Shown one piece after another: positions 9,001 to 17,419 of a stretch of 58,498 nucleotides of DNA (position 1 is the first letter of the stretch; each line of letters starts with the position of its first letter). The translations under genes and the position numbers were made by a program. The notes beneath the pieces are model-generated. The model did not search any database, had not been told where the DNA came from, and saw only the letters and a program-made list of their open reading frames with translations. This DNA comes from Paracoccaceae bacterium (GTDB lineage Bacteria; Pseudomonadota; Alphaproteobacteria; Rhodobacterales; Rhodobacteraceae): contig JAPUEK010000067.1 of assembly GCA_027492585.1 (NCBI GenBank), positions 1-58,498 of the forward strand, in the 5' to 3' direction.

Positions 9001-9325
9001 GTCCGGCTCCGCCGGGGTTCAGCCTTACCCCGCATCGCTCTGGCACGATGCCCCCCGCTATCACTCCGGCGGGCCAGTCCTTGCCTCGGGTGAGGTGCCC
9101 GCGATCCTGCAAGAGGGTGAGCATGTGCTGAGCCGCAAGGAAGTCCGCAATCTCGCCTCCGCTCAAGGCGGCGATGACGGTGAAGCTCCGCGCCGGGGTG
9201 GCAACTCGCAGGTGATAAATATGGTCGTGAACACGCCGGATGTTGAATCCTTTAGACGATCACAGAAACAGATCGCCGCAGAAGCTGGTCGCGCCTCGCG
9301 CCGGGCGATGCGGGACAACGACTAA
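6080..9325 (+). CDS. Phage tail tape measure protein
   Basis: A 1081-residue protein with the features of lambda-type tail tape measure proteins: a helical N-terminal region rich in Ala, Lys and Glu, a hydrophobic segment at about 313-352 (LINPLSLVVIGGTAVIAML), long coiled regions, a Gly/Ala-rich repetitive stretch at about 830-970 with GGAMAGAQVQSGASSGG, and a conserved end (HSGGPVLASGEVPAILQEGE, then HVLSRKEVRNLA). In a virion it fixes tail length and enters the host envelope during DNA delivery. At roughly 0.15 nm per residue it would set a tail of about 160 nm, if unprocessed. It stands alone: no other tail, capsid, portal or terminase gene occurs in the element. The start has only a weak ribosome-binding site. 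Confidence 0.9.
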   Translation: MAYEHELRLKIDATAAKRGSQEFVGAVNAIKAAVKNLERDTDGAFTKLRSGRVELDTRSLARASAEASKLGTTMAAAGSASDKAVQQIIRTSLSAAQALRTSENAAQRLNLRMQEVGDLQGIATLEAALSRLRGSLVAAQTPLDVRQAYSGYRDLHDSLNRATVAAVEHRWAMKQATQADAEAGAATAVAAARIEALALKYNPLKVQSLAYARALDEVAEAERAGALSAGLAEQARAAAANQYLAGAAAANQYSGALKNNAAMTQQGIMAGMQLQDILIVSQMGFQSVATISLQQGSQLAGQLNTIRASGGSVFKTLVGGFTSLINPLSLVVIGGTAVIAMLAKWAFSAAEAEDRAKTFRDALDEVSAATQRFATAAQAANAPAREIIENYGSASATIREFLAAVAEGERLKMLGEVTTTISALKDEFLELREYATGNFLEAPQQMLTFKDTAVAAGDATGKLRLALVALSTAQGPKAQYEAALALKRALDEAAAANGGLNAEQRILYDRVVAVGSELGRVIGETDAATAATNGWANAMGGVRAEINAILSALSALSGSVISNAAKRAESTALAAGASVRDAEVARLRYQHDAEMRAREMGAGAGVSGWINRRIIAAERFQFDEGIRLDNQLTSDRAAARKREATTGGGRKGAGKGEAAEAAKAYEKLAESIQKETNSLLDENEALMLVATGRADNIETAKLMAEAARLTGGAVDETTMALIRQREEAEKLNKQLKILAADPLKDWLDGIPGWIEAGQKIEVEVFQSLSDTISEFIKTGKFDLESLGESILGIFADIVADKATKELLNLFNMGGGDGKKAGFNLGGVLGNLFGSTGDEAMPDLGAAGTQEAMISGSMTAGSNIGNAMVTAGSQVAGQIQAALTAGGAQAGATVRGGLTTGGAMAGAQVQSGASSGGAILGQGVVQGANAGAPILAQGVASGAAGGRMGGGGGGGLMGLMGMILPGIFHDGGAVTSGSAGVQPYPASLWHDAPRYHSGGPVLASGEVPAILQEGEHVLSRKEVRNLASAQGGDDGEAPRRGGNSQVINMVVNTPDVESFRRSQKQIAAEAGRASRRAMRDND

Positions 9326-9445
9326 CACCGGCGGAAGTCGGGGCCGCAGCCCAACGCGCTATGCGCAAGAACCAATAGAACCTCCCCCGCCCGAGACAGA
9401 ACGCGCGAGGTGGGCAGACCTGACGAATGAGCGTTTGGTCGCAAG

Positions 9446-9471
9446 GGCGCCGGTGCATCCGGCGCCTTTTT
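9446..9471 (+). terminator. Intrinsic terminator after the tape measure gene
   Basis: GGCGCCGG (9446-9453) and CCGGCGCC (9459-9466) form a perfect 8-bp stem with a 5-base loop, followed by TTTTT. It separates the tape measure transcript from the convergent integrase gene that ends at 9488. Confidence 0.85.
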
Positions 9472-9487
9472 CTTGGTCGAAAACGGC

Positions 9488-11131
9488 TCAGTCCAGCACA
9501 TTCACCAACGCCAATGATGCCGCCAGCGTGGCGATAGGGAAGCCATGCCCGTATCGCTTTTCCGTTCCGTCTAACAGTTTTGAATCGCTGTCAGCGTCCC
9601 GACCCGCCAACGCAAGGCGATGCTCCGGGTTCATCCCCGCCGCGCGCGCCAGATCGGTCCAACCATGTCGGAAGCTGTGCGAACCCACGCGATTACCCGT
9701 GATACCAGCATTCTTTAGGTCGGTTTTTATGAACCGCTTCCCGTAGGCTTCGGCGAGCCGCCCGTAGCTGTTGGGGGTCAATTCGACCAACTTCTTGCCC
9801 CAGCGCTTTTGCGCCAGAAACAAGAAGTCCGCCCCTGCCTCCCGCCGACGCCGGATGTAGTCAGCAAAGCCCAACTCGATCAGCTTCCGGTGGATTGGAA
9901 TCGTTCGGAAGCTGTTGGAGGTCTTCACGCTCTGATCGTCGCCCGCATCTGTAATGTTGATGCACAGGTGACCATCTTCGGTCGGGAAGTCCTGCACCCT
10001 CGCTTGGCAGTATTCTTCGATCCGCATCCCGTGGTGCGCGCCAAGCAGCGGCCCCCAATAGTCAATCGTGTCGTGGTGGCGGGTCTTGGTCACATGAGCG
10101 ATGATCGCCCGCATCTCGTCGCGGGTGAATACATGGGCCTTCTGCTTACGCTGGGTCGATACCTTCTCCCGTGCAGTGGTTGCCGTATAGCCCGCCCAAG
10201 GGTCGGGACCGGGGCGAAGTTCTTCTTTCACCGCATAGGCCATCAAGGATTTAAGCAAGGCAAGGTTCTGATCACGGGTGCGGGGGGTGACGCGCCGGAG
10301 GTTCGCCTTATCGGCAGCCTTAACCACATCCCAGAACGTCATGGCCGCGACTGCGCGAGGCGAAGCCTTCGGCAGGCGCAGAAAATCTGCCGCAAAGTCG
10401 GCCAAGTGGCGGCGGGTCAGGTCACCCAGTGCGACAGGTCCGACATGTTCGGTCAAACGCCGGACGGCATATTCATACTGCCCCCGCGTCTTGTTCTTCC
10501 GGGTGGCGGTGTGGACATATTCCTTCTGTCCGCAGAGCCGTTCCATTGCATCCCGCAAGGTCGTTGCCTTGCCGCCCGGCTCAATTACCTTCGCGGCGGT
10601 CAAGGCATCCCGCAGCACCGCAGCCTTGCGCTGATGGACCCCTGCTTGAGCATCTTCCTGCGCTTCGGAAATCTCCCGTTCTTCCGCGCTGTATTCGTCC
10701 CCCACGTCAGCCATCACCGCAAAATCGGCGCCACGGCCTGCGGCAAGAAATGCTGCATGGGTTTCATACTCCCGCATCTTATCACGGGCTTCCAGCGGCC
10801 CTCCGGCGCTGCGGATCGCCTGCCGCTGATCACCCGGCAGTCGCCCGACATTGGCGGCAGCCTCGGCAACCGTCTCGGCCTGCGCCTTCGGGGTCAGGTC
10901 GCCGAACATGCCGACGCGGGAAGGCAGGGAATCCAGCTTCACCACCAGTTGGTCCAGTTCGGTGAGCATCGCCCGTGCCAGCCTTCGGGCTTGGTCAGGG
11001 TCTTTGGTTTTCATGCTGCCACGCTTGAACTCAGGCAGGCCATAAGCCTCGCGCAAGCGCACTGGGATTCGCTTGTAGTAGTGCCACGTCTCACCGATCA
11101 GACGCGCGCCTTCGATCTCGATGGACCCCAC
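9488..11131 (-). CDS. Tyrosine site-specific recombinase (integrase)
   Basis: About 547 residues with the C-terminal catalytic domain of tyrosine recombinases: Arg in GMRIEE (about residue 368), HSFRH (about 486, the H-x-x-R box) and the nucleophile Tyr in EKRYGHGF (about 526). The N-terminal part has the KRIPVRLREAYG start and RLARAMLTELD helix common to integrases of alphaproteobacterial elements. I chose GTG at 11131 because GAGGGGG lies about 9 bases upstream; an ATG at 11173 exists but would place the arm-type repeats inside the gene. It sits right next to the 3' end of tRNA-Pro, its likely attachment site, and should integrate and excise the element. Confidence 0.9.
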   Translation of the reverse strand: MGSIEIEGARLIGETWHYYKRIPVRLREAYGLPEFKRGSMKTKDPDQARRLARAMLTELDQLVVKLDSLPSRVGMFGDLTPKAQAETVAEAAANVGRLPGDQRQAIRSAGGPLEARDKMREYETHAAFLAAGRGADFAVMADVGDEYSAEEREISEAQEDAQAGVHQRKAAVLRDALTAAKVIEPGGKATTLRDAMERLCGQKEYVHTATRKNKTRGQYEYAVRRLTEHVGPVALGDLTRRHLADFAADFLRLPKASPRAVAAMTFWDVVKAADKANLRRVTPRTRDQNLALLKSLMAYAVKEELRPGPDPWAGYTATTAREKVSTQRKQKAHVFTRDEMRAIIAHVTKTRHHDTIDYWGPLLGAHHGMRIEEYCQARVQDFPTEDGHLCINITDAGDDQSVKTSNSFRTIPIHRKLIELGFADYIRRRREAGADFLFLAQKRWGKKLVELTPNSYGRLAEAYGKRFIKTDLKNAGITGNRVGSHSFRHGWTDLARAAGMNPEHRLALAGRDADSDSKLLDGTEKRYGHGFPIATLAASLALVNVLD

Positions 11132-11144
11132 TTCTCGCCCCCTC

Positions 11145-11172
11145 TGTGCACGTTTTGTGCAAAGTCTGTGCA
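11145..11172. promoter_or_regulatory. Three phased TGTGCA repeats between integrase gene and tRNA-Pro (putative arm-type sites)
   Basis: TGTGCA occurs at 11145-11150, 11156-11161 and 11167-11172, exactly 11 bases apart. An inverted copy (TTGCACA) lies at 11240-11246 beside the tRNA end. Phased repeats next to an integrase gene are usually arm-type integrase sites, excisionase sites or an autoregulatory operator. Function is inferred from position. Confidence 0.4.
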
Positions 11173-11257
11173 AAGTGAGGGGATGCCCCCCTGCCCTCGC
11201 AGAGCCTTGTTTTACAGGAACTTATGGTAATTCAGTGGGTTGCACATGGCAAGAAGA

Positions 11258-11334
11258 TGGTCGGGGCGAGAAGATTCGAACTTCCGACCTACGGTACCCA
11301 AAACCGTCGCGCTACCAGACTGCGCTACGCCCCG
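11258..11334 (-). tRNA. tRNA-Pro (anticodon UGG)
   Basis: A complete cloverleaf: acceptor CGGGGCG/CGCCCCG, D arm GCGC...GCGC, anticodon arm ACGGT-TTTGGGT-ACCGT with anticodon TGG, T arm with TTCGAAT, discriminator A, and an encoded CCA at 11258-11260. Its 3' end faces the integrase gene, so it is the probable attachment site of the element. I find no second copy of its 3' half in the window, so the other element end lies beyond the left edge. Confidence 0.95.
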
Positions 11335-11443
11335 ACACCGGCTCCTTAGCCCAGCTTGGCCCGATTGAAAAGCCGCCAGTCTCCATCGCCAGCCAAACCG
11401 GAGGAACACCCCTGCCCCCTGCTTCTCCCCTCCATCCACTGTG

Positions 11444-11490
11444 CATAAATATCCTGCGGGGAGGTCCGGAGGGGTGCAAAACCCCTCCGG
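11444..11490 (+). repeat. ATATCC-hairpin intergenic repeat, copy 1
   Basis: ATAAATATCCTGCGGGG is followed by CCGGAGGGG-TGCAAAA-CCCCTCCGG, a 9-bp perfect stem. It lies beyond the 3' end of the DUF192 gene. One of seven related elements in this window. Confidence 0.85.
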
Positions 11491-11528
11491 GGCCAGCCAC
11501 CGCGCGCAAACTCCGCCGAAGGGCGCCC

Positions 11529-12008
11529 CTAGTCCTGCGCGCAGGACCAGGCCGCGCCCGCCTGATCGACCGACGGGTGGCGCAGTTCGGTGCCGGGTCC
11601 GATCCCCATGCGGGCGGCCAGCCCGCCGTTGATTTCCAGCACGAAGGCCACCCCCTCGCCCCCGTCGATGGGGGTTTCGTCATGCGGGACCGCATTGGCG
11701 TGAACCCGCGTCACCCGTCCCGCCGCATCGGCAAAGATCATGTCGAGCGGAATCAGCGTGTTCTTCATCCAGAATTGCGCGTGCTTGGGCTTGGCGAAGA
11801 CGAAGAGCATCCCGGAGGAGACCGCCATCTTCTCGCGGTACATCAGCCCCTTCATCTGCTCTTCGGCATCATCCGCGACTTCGACGTGAAAGCGCTGCAC
11901 CCCGGCAGGGCCGCGCAATTCCACAGTATCGGAGGAGCAGGCGGCGGCGGCCATCTGCCCCGCCCCCGCGATCAGAACCGAAATCAGGACCGGACGGAGG
12001 ATTCCCAA
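11529..12008 (-). CDS. DUF192 family exported protein
   Basis: A 159-residue protein with a signal peptide (GILRPVLISVLIAGAG, cleavage probably near AAA-C) and a DUF192 domain, recognisable by MKGLMYREKMA, GMLFVF, FWMKNTLIPLDMIF and GGEGVAFVLEINGG. DUF192 proteins are small beta-rich exported proteins without a settled biochemical role. The start overlaps the end of the cold-shock gene by 25 bases, so the two are probably co-transcribed. Confidence 0.85.
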   Translation of the reverse strand: MGILRPVLISVLIAGAGQMAAAACSSDTVELRGPAGVQRFHVEVADDAEEQMKGLMYREKMAVSSGMLFVFAKPKHAQFWMKNTLIPLDMIFADAAGRVTRVHANAVPHDETPIDGGEGVAFVLEINGGLAARMGIGPGTELRHPSVDQAGAAWSCAQD

Positions 12009-12511
12009 GACGACACCTGCACTGCCATGCGCCCCCGCTTGCCCTCGATGATCCTCAGGCAGACGGCTTCCCCCGCCTGCAGATCGGCAAATCCGGAATG
12101 GCGCAGCACCTCGATATGAATGAACACGTCTTCAGGCCGGCCGAACACGTTGGCGAAGCCGAAGCCCTTGCCCTTGTCGAACCACTTTACCCGCGCAGGC
12201 TCCAGAGCCAGGGCCGTGATGTCCTCCGGAAGATCCTGGGCCGCCTCATCGGCCAGCGGAAAGACGCCGCCGGCGGGAGGCTCGATCTTCAGCACCTCCA
12301 CCGCCTGCACCCCGCGCGAGGTGGCCTGCACCTTCACCGAGATGCCCGCGCCATCGGCAACGGAGCTTTGCCCGTAGTTCCGCAATACGTTTGCATGGAG
12401 CAGCACATCCGTATCCGCGCCTTCGGCCACAATGAAGCCAAAGCCCTTCGCCGGATCAAACCACTTCACGCGGCCATGCAGAATCTGCGTGGCCTCTTCA
12501 TTCCCAGTCAT
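11984..12511 (-). CDS. Double cold-shock domain protein
   Basis: A 175-residue protein with two cold-shock (OB-fold) domains. The first has GRVKWFDPAKGFGFI (RNP1-like), the second has ARVKWFDKGKGFGF and DVFIHIEVLRHSG. A Pro/Glu-rich linker separates them. Such proteins bind single-stranded RNA or DNA and act as RNA chaperones; the two-domain form is common in Rhodobacteraceae. I chose the ATG at 12511 (MTGNEEATQ); the frame is open 33 codons further up but that part does not resemble the family. Confidence 0.85.
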   Translation of the reverse strand: MTGNEEATQILHGRVKWFDPAKGFGFIVAEGADTDVLLHANVLRNYGQSSVADGAGISVKVQATSRGVQAVEVLKIEPPAGGVFPLADEAAQDLPEDITALALEPARVKWFDKGKGFGFANVFGRPEDVFIHIEVLRHSGFADLQAGEAVCLRIIEGKRGRMAVQVSSWESSVRS

Positions 12512-12626
12512 GTCAGAGCCGTTTCCCCAGATAAAGCCCATGGCGCAGTCATGCAGCCTTTCCAGTGGCACATGCAAGCTGAATTCCACAACGATCCGGC
12601 ACACTTCCATTCACGAAGCGCGAACG

Positions 12627-13229
12627 TCAGGGGTTCAGTCTGGTGATTTCCCAAGTGTCATCAATGGCTTCCCGTTGCCAGCGAAAACGGTCATGCAACC
12701 GGAAGGCGCCATCGGCCCAGAATTCGATCTCCAAAGGAACAATTCGCAATCCGCCCCAGAACGGCGGGCGTTTTGGTGAAATTCCGTGCTCGGCCGTGAC
12801 CTTCGCCACTTCGGCCATCAAAGCCCCTCTGGACGCCAGCGGACGGGATTGCCGGGAGGCCCAAGCGCCAAGCCGGGATTTCAGGCTGCGGCTGGCATAA
12901 TAGGCATCCGCCTGAGGGCCTTCTTCGCGGCTGACGAGACCGCGTACGCGGATCTGGCGGCGCAGGGATTTCCAGTGCATCACGAACGCCGCCTTGCCCG
13001 CGCCCTCCGCCTCCTGCGCCTTCACGCTGCCGTAGTTGGTATAGAAGATGAAGGCCGCGGCCTCGATCTCCTTCAGCAGGACCATGCGGGCATTGGGCAT
13101 CCCCATGGCATCGACGGTGGCCAGCGCGATGGCGTTGGGATCGTTCGGCTCGCTCGCCTCCGCCTCGGCCAGCCAGGCGCGCGCGATCGCAAAAGGGTCC
13201 TCGCCCGCGAAGATGCCGGTTCTGTCCAT
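12627..13229 (-). CDS. pdxH: Pyridoxamine 5'-phosphate oxidase
   Basis: A 200-residue FMN enzyme that oxidises pyridoxine or pyridoxamine phosphate to pyridoxal phosphate, the last step of vitamin B6 synthesis and salvage. Diagnostic features are [50 protein letters not shown] and the C-terminal FRWQRE...W.I.RLNP signature. The ATG at 13229 (MDRTGIFAG) has AGGAA upstream; the open frame upstream of it is low-complexity. It is divergent from fabI. Confidence 0.95.
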   Translation of the reverse strand: MDRTGIFAGEDPFAIARAWLAEAEASEPNDPNAIALATVDAMGMPNARMVLLKEIEAAAFIFYTNYGSVKAQEAEGAGKAAFVMHWKSLRRQIRVRGLVSREEGPQADAYYASRSLKSRLGAWASRQSRPLASRGALMAEVAKVTAEHGISPKRPPFWGGLRIVPLEIEFWADGAFRLHDRFRWQREAIDDTWEITRLNP

Positions 13230-13360
13230 GATGCCGTGTTCCTTTTCCTGGCTTTTGCTGGCCCGTCCGCTGCGGCTCCGCCTCCGGCGCCGCCCTTGAT
13301 GCAGGCGCACCTTTCGCCTACACGTCAGAAATCACGTCAAGGGTGGATGGGGAAGACCGA

Positions 13361-14182
13361 ATGTCAACCGGACTTATGGCAGGGAAACGCGGGCTCATCA
13401 TGGGGCTGGCGAATGACAAATCCATCGCCTGGGGCATCGCGCAGGCTCTGGCCGCGCAGGGGGCGGAGATCGCCTTCTCCTATCAGGGTGAGGCGCTGAA
13501 GAAGCGGGTGGAGCCGCTGGCGGCCTCCATCGGCATGAAGGAATTTGTCGAATGCGACGTGTCCGACGAAGCCTCCATCGACGCGCTTTTCGCGCATCTG
13601 GGCGCGCTCTGGGGCAAGATAGACTTTCTCGTCCATGCCATCGGCTTTTCGGACAAGAACGAATTGCGCGGCCGCTATGTGGATACGAGCCGCGCCAACT
13701 TCCTGATGACGATGGATATTTCCGTCTATTCCTTCACCGCCGTCTGCCAGCGCGCAGCCGCGATGATGAACGAAGGCGGCAGCCTCCTGACCCTCACCTA
13801 CTATGGCGCCGAAAAGGTCATGCCGCATTACAACGTGATGGGCGTGGCCAAGGCGGGGCTGGAAGCTTCGGTGAAATACCTCGCCGAGGATCTCGGCAAG
13901 GACGGCATCCGGGTCAATGCGATCTCCGCCGGGCCGATCAAGACGCTGGCGGCAAGCGGCATCGGCGACTTCCGCTACATCATGAAGTGGAACGAGCTGA
14001 ACTCCCCCCTGCGCCGCAATGTCACGCAGGAGGAGGTGGGCAAGGCGGCGCTTTACCTGCTGTCCGATCTCGGCTCCGGCACCACGGGAGAGAATCTCCA
14101 TGTCGATGCCGGCTATCACGTTGTCGGCATGAAGGCGGTGGATGCCCCCGATATCGACGTGGTGACGGGACGCAAGGACTGA
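13361..14182 (+). CDS. fabI: Enoyl-[acyl-carrier-protein] reductase (NADH), FabI
   Basis: A 273-residue short-chain dehydrogenase-fold protein that reduces trans-2-enoyl-ACP in the last step of each fatty acid elongation cycle. It has the FabI nucleotide motif GLANDKSIAWGIA and the active site set Tyr147, Tyr157 and Lys164 (YYGAEKVMPHYNVMGVAKA). The stretch SAGPIKTLAASGI is also typical. I start at MSTGLMAGKR (13361); a start six codons earlier is possible but unlikely. It is followed four bases later by a LysE-type exporter. Confidence 0.95.
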   Translation: MSTGLMAGKRGLIMGLANDKSIAWGIAQALAAQGAEIAFSYQGEALKKRVEPLAASIGMKEFVECDVSDEASIDALFAHLGALWGKIDFLVHAIGFSDKNELRGRYVDTSRANFLMTMDISVYSFTAVCQRAAAMMNEGGSLLTLTYYGAEKVMPHYNVMGVAKAGLEASVKYLAEDLGKDGIRVNAISAGPIKTLAASGIGDFRYIMKWNELNSPLRRNVTQEEVGKAALYLLSDLGSGTTGENLHVDAGYHVVGMKAVDAPDIDVVTGRKD

Positions 14183-14186
14183 CACC

Positions 14187-14801
14187 ATGACCCTGACGGC
14201 TTTCCTCGCCTTTGCCGGGCTTGTGATCTTCGCGGCGATCAGCCCCGGACCTGCCGTGCTGATGTCGGCCCGCACCGGGCTGACCGAGGGCTTCCGCACC
14301 GGCGTCATGCTGGCGCTCGGCATCGCCAGCGGCGCCGTGGTCTGGGCGCTTGCGGCGATGTTCGGGCTGAACATCGTATTCGCCGCCGCCCCCTCCCTGC
14401 TCTGGGCGCTGAAGCTTGGCGGTGCGGCGTATCTGATCTGGATGGCCTGGAACCTCTGGCGCGATGCCCGCACCCCGCTTGTCACCGAGGATACGCGGCC
14501 TGTTCCGCGCTCCCCCCTTGCCGCCTTCCGGCTTGGCCTCTGGACGAACCTGTCGAACCCCAAGGCGGCGGTGATGTTCTCCTCCATCTTCCTCGGCACG
14601 ATCAAGCAAGGCGCCCCCCTCTGGGAACTCGGGATGCTGCTGCTGATCATCTTCGTCGCCGAGACCAGCTGGAACAGCTTCGTCGCGCGGATCTTCTCGC
14701 TGGAGCGGACGCGGGCGCGTTACATCAACCTGAAAACCGTCATTGACCGCTGCTTCGGCGGGATGCTCGCCCTTCTGGGCGTGAAACTCGCCGCCACCTG
14801 A
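14187..14801 (+). CDS. LysE/RhtB family amino acid exporter
   Basis: A 204-residue inner membrane protein with about six hydrophobic segments. The first holds the family motif [21 protein letters not shown], and [16 protein letters not shown] and [15 protein letters not shown] follow. Members export amino acids such as lysine, homoserine or threonine. The substrate cannot be told from the sequence. It follows fabI by four bases and precedes gpt by ten, so the three probably share a transcript. Confidence 0.9.
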   Translation: MTLTAFLAFAGLVIFAAISPGPAVLMSARTGLTEGFRTGVMLALGIASGAVVWALAAMFGLNIVFAAAPSLLWALKLGGAAYLIWMAWNLWRDARTPLVTEDTRPVPRSPLAAFRLGLWTNLSNPKAAVMFSSIFLGTIKQGAPLWELGMLLLIIFVAETSWNSFVARIFSLERTRARYINLKTVIDRCFGGMLALLGVKLAAT

Positions 14802-14811
14802 GGAGCCACCC

Positions 14812-15330
14812 ATGAACGACCGCCTGCCGCATGAAAAAGGCTTTCACGTCAGCTGGGACCAGATCCACCGCGATGCGCGCGCGCTCGCCTGGCGGCTGGA
14901 CGGCAAGGGGCCGGATGGCGGCGCCTGGAAGGCGGTCGTCGGGATCACACGGGGCGGGCTGGTGCCGGCGATGATCGTCAGCCGGGAGCTCGACATCCGC
15001 GTCGTCGATACGATCTCGGTCAAGTCCTACCATTCCGGCGGCGGCAAATCCGATCAGCGGCGCGAGGCGCAGGTGATCAAATCCCCCGATGCGGAGCTGA
15101 TGGGCGATGGCTCGGGCATCCTGATCGTGGATGACCTCGTGGACAGCGGCAAGACGCTGGAGCTGATCCGCGGCCTCTACCCCAAGGCGCATTTCGCCTG
15201 CGTCTATGCCAAGCCCGAGGGCGAGAAACAGGCCGATACCTATATCACCTCGGTCAGCCAGGACACCTGGATCTTCTTCCCCTGGGATATGGCGCTGCAA
15301 TATGTCCAGCCCTTCCGCGGCAAGGATTGA
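14812..15330 (+). CDS. gpt: Xanthine phosphoribosyltransferase
   Basis: A 172-residue type I phosphoribosyltransferase that converts xanthine or guanine with PRPP to the nucleotide (purine salvage). The PRPP-binding loop is [36 protein letters not shown] matches the Gpt N-terminal part, and [12 protein letters not shown] near the end is the Gpt signature around the purine ring. A ribosome-binding site GAGGAG precedes the ATG. Confidence 0.93.
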   Translation: MNDRLPHEKGFHVSWDQIHRDARALAWRLDGKGPDGGAWKAVVGITRGGLVPAMIVSRELDIRVVDTISVKSYHSGGGKSDQRREAQVIKSPDAELMGDGSGILIVDDLVDSGKTLELIRGLYPKAHFACVYAKPEGEKQADTYITSVSQDTWIFFPWDMALQYVQPFRGKD

Positions 15331-15343
15331 GGCCGAACCCGTG

Positions 15344-15841
15344 ATGTCCCTGATCCGGCGCCTCGGCGGGCAACGGCTGCTCCATTGGCTTTTCGAGGCG
15401 AGCCTTGTGATCAAGGGGCTGCTGTGCAGCGCCGAGGCGGTGGCGGGGCTTGGCCTGCTGTTCACCCCCAACCCCCTGGTCGCGCGGCTGGTCTTCTGGC
15501 TGACGCATCTGGAAATCACCGAACGGCCGACCGACAGCCTCGCAAGCTGGACCCGGCGCGCGGTGGAGCAGTTCCCGGTCGGCACCCAGCATTTCTACGG
15601 CTGGTATCTGCTGGCGCATGGCGGGCTGAAGCTGACCATGGTGATCATGCTCTGGGCGCGGGTGCTCTGGGCCTATCCGGTGGCAATGGTGGTGCTGGGC
15701 GGTTTCGTGGCCTATCAGCTCAGCGAATTCGCCCATACCGGCTCGCCCTTCCTGCTGATCCTGTCGTTCTTCGATCTGGCCATGATCGTCCTCGTCGGCC
15801 ATGAATACCGGGTGATGAAGGCGGGGCGCCGGCCCGCCTGA
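15344..15841 (+). CDS. DUF2127 family membrane protein
   Basis: A 165-residue membrane protein with about four hydrophobic segments. The start MSLIRRLGGQRLLHWLFEAS, followed by KGLL.AEAVAGLGLLF, and HFYGWYLLAHGGLKL are typical of DUF2127. The function of the family is not known. The open frame extends upstream across the end of gpt, but the ATG at 15344 gives the family length; it begins 13 bases after gpt. Confidence 0.85.
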   Translation: MSLIRRLGGQRLLHWLFEASLVIKGLLCSAEAVAGLGLLFTPNPLVARLVFWLTHLEITERPTDSLASWTRRAVEQFPVGTQHFYGWYLLAHGGLKLTMVIMLWARVLWAYPVAMVVLGGFVAYQLSEFAHTGSPFLLILSFFDLAMIVLVGHEYRVMKAGRRPA

Positions 15842-15866
15842 CCCGGCCTCCCCTTTCACATTGGTC

Positions 15867-15931
15867 CAAATATCCTGCGGGGGAGACGGCTCGGGGCCAG
15901 CCCCGAGCCGTCCGGGGGTGCAAAACCCCCG
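15867..15931 (+). repeat. ATATCC-hairpin intergenic repeat, copy 2 (double hairpin)
   Basis: CAAATATCCTGCGGGGG leads into two hairpins: GACGGCTCGGGGC-CA-GCCCCGAGCCGTC, then CGGGGG-TGCAAAA-CCCCCG. The stem sequences differ from copy 1 but stay fully paired. It follows the DUF2127 gene. Confidence 0.8.
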
Positions 15932-16020
15932 CCTTCCCCGCACAGCCGACGCCCCATCTCGGGGCTTGCAACCCGACCTGATCCGCGCACAAATCAGCGA
16001 CGCAACGAAAGGTCGTTCCC

Positions 16021-17199
16021 ATGCTCCACCCCCTGAACCCCGCCATGGCCGCCACCGATCCGCCCCCGGTGATGGAGGCGCGGCGCTGGCTTCAGGGTGT
16101 CGTCTTTCCGCCCGGGCGCCCGCTGATCAACGTGAGCCAGGCCGCCCCGGTGGAGAGCCCGCCGCTCGGCCTCCGGCAGGCCTTGGCGGAAGCGGCGCTG
16201 AACGATCCCGAGGCCCATCTCTACGGCCCCGTCCTGGGCCTGCCGGCCCTGCGCGCCGAGATCGCCACGCAATGGTCGGCGGCTTACGGCGGTGCCGTCG
16301 CGGCCGATCAGGTCGCCATCACCCAGGGCTGCAATCAGGCCTTCTGCGCCGTGATCTCCACGCTGGCGGGCGCGGGCGATGAGGTGATCCTGCCGACCCC
16401 CTGGTATTTCAACCATAAAATGTGGCTGGAGATGCAGGGCGTCAAGACCGTCCCCCTTCCCGCCGGCGCCGGCCTTGTTCCGGAGGCCGAAGCCGCCTCC
16501 CGCCTCATCACCGAGCGAACCCGCGCCATCGTCCTCGTCTCGCCCAACAATCCCGGCGGGGCGGAATACCCTTCGGAAACCCTCACGGCCTTCCGCGACC
16601 TTGCCCGCGCCCGCGGCCTCGCGCTCATCGTCGATGAGACCTACCGCGATTTCGACAGCCGCAGCGGGCGCCCGCACGATCTTTTTGCCGATCCCGACTG
16701 GGCGGAAACCTTCATCCACCTCTACAGCTTCTCCAAGGCCTACCGGCTGACCGGCCACCGGGTCGGCGCGGTGGTGGCCTCGCAGGCGCGGCTGGCGCAG
16801 ATCGAGAAATTCCTCGACACCGTGGCCATCTGCCCGAGCCAGCTCGGCCAGATCGGCGCGCTCTGGGGGATGCGGAACCTCGGCCAGTGGGTCTCGGGGG
16901 AACGGGCCGAAATCCTCGCCCGCAAGCAGGCGATGATCAGCGGCTTCTCCGCCCTGCCCGACTGGAAACTTCTCGGATGCGGCGCCTATTTCGCCTATGT
17001 GGAGCATCCCTTCGCCCTGCCCTCGGACCAGCTCTGCAAGCGTCTGGTGGCGGAGGCGGGCCTCCTGATGCTGCCCGGCACGATGTTCCAGCCCGACGGC
17101 GCCGAAGCGGGCAAGCGCCAGATCCGCATCGCCTTTGCCAATGCCGATGCGGCCGGCATCGGGCAGATGTTCGGGCGCCTCGCCCTCTGGCGGGCCTGA
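16021..17199 (+). CDS. PLP-dependent class I/II aminotransferase
   Basis: A 392-residue fold-type I aminotransferase. It shows the cofactor loop (AITQGCNQAFCAV), LVSPNNPGG, DETYRDF and the Schiff-base lysine in YSFSKAYRLTGHRVGA. The closing Arg that binds the substrate carboxylate is in KRQIRIAFAN. It is close to aspartate/aromatic aminotransferases, but the amino acid substrate is uncertain. It stands alone between two repeat elements. Confidence 0.9.
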   Translation: MLHPLNPAMAATDPPPVMEARRWLQGVVFPPGRPLINVSQAAPVESPPLGLRQALAEAALNDPEAHLYGPVLGLPALRAEIATQWSAAYGGAVAADQVAITQGCNQAFCAVISTLAGAGDEVILPTPWYFNHKMWLEMQGVKTVPLPAGAGLVPEAEAASRLITERTRAIVLVSPNNPGGAEYPSETLTAFRDLARARGLALIVDETYRDFDSRSGRPHDLFADPDWAETFIHLYSFSKAYRLTGHRVGAVVASQARLAQIEKFLDTVAICPSQLGQIGALWGMRNLGQWVSGERAEILARKQAMISGFSALPDWKLLGCGAYFAYVEHPFALPSDQLCKRLVAEAGLLMLPGTMFQPDGAEAGKRQIRIAFANADAAGIGQMFGRLALWRA

Positions 17200-17265
17200 G
17201 CCGATCGGAGCCGGACCCGGACCCCTTTCTCACCTGCGCCTCTCTTCTCCCCTTTCATCTTGCCT

Positions 17266-17310
17266 CAAATATCCTGCGGGGAGGTCCGGAGGGGTGCAAA
17301 ACCCCTCCGG
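17266..17310 (+). repeat. ATATCC-hairpin intergenic repeat, copy 3
   Basis: CAAATATCCTGCGGGG followed by the same CCGGAGGGG-TGCAAAA-CCCCTCCGG hairpin as copy 1. It lies between the aminotransferase gene and ppiD, past the 3' end of the former. Confidence 0.85.
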
Positions 17311-17419
17311 CGCCCGCCACCGGACGCAACCCCGGCAGGCGCAGGCGCCTTCCCGCCCTTGCCCCTTCCCCCCCGACCGCTTAGACAGGCGGGCAAACCC
17401 TTAGCGTGCAGGCGGACCC

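Noticed and set aside
6080-9325. Tape measure gene as part of a gene transfer agent cluster
   Set aside because: Gene transfer agents of this family lie in a conserved run of some 15 head and tail genes and are not linked to an integrase or a DUF927 gene. None of the neighbouring genes is present.
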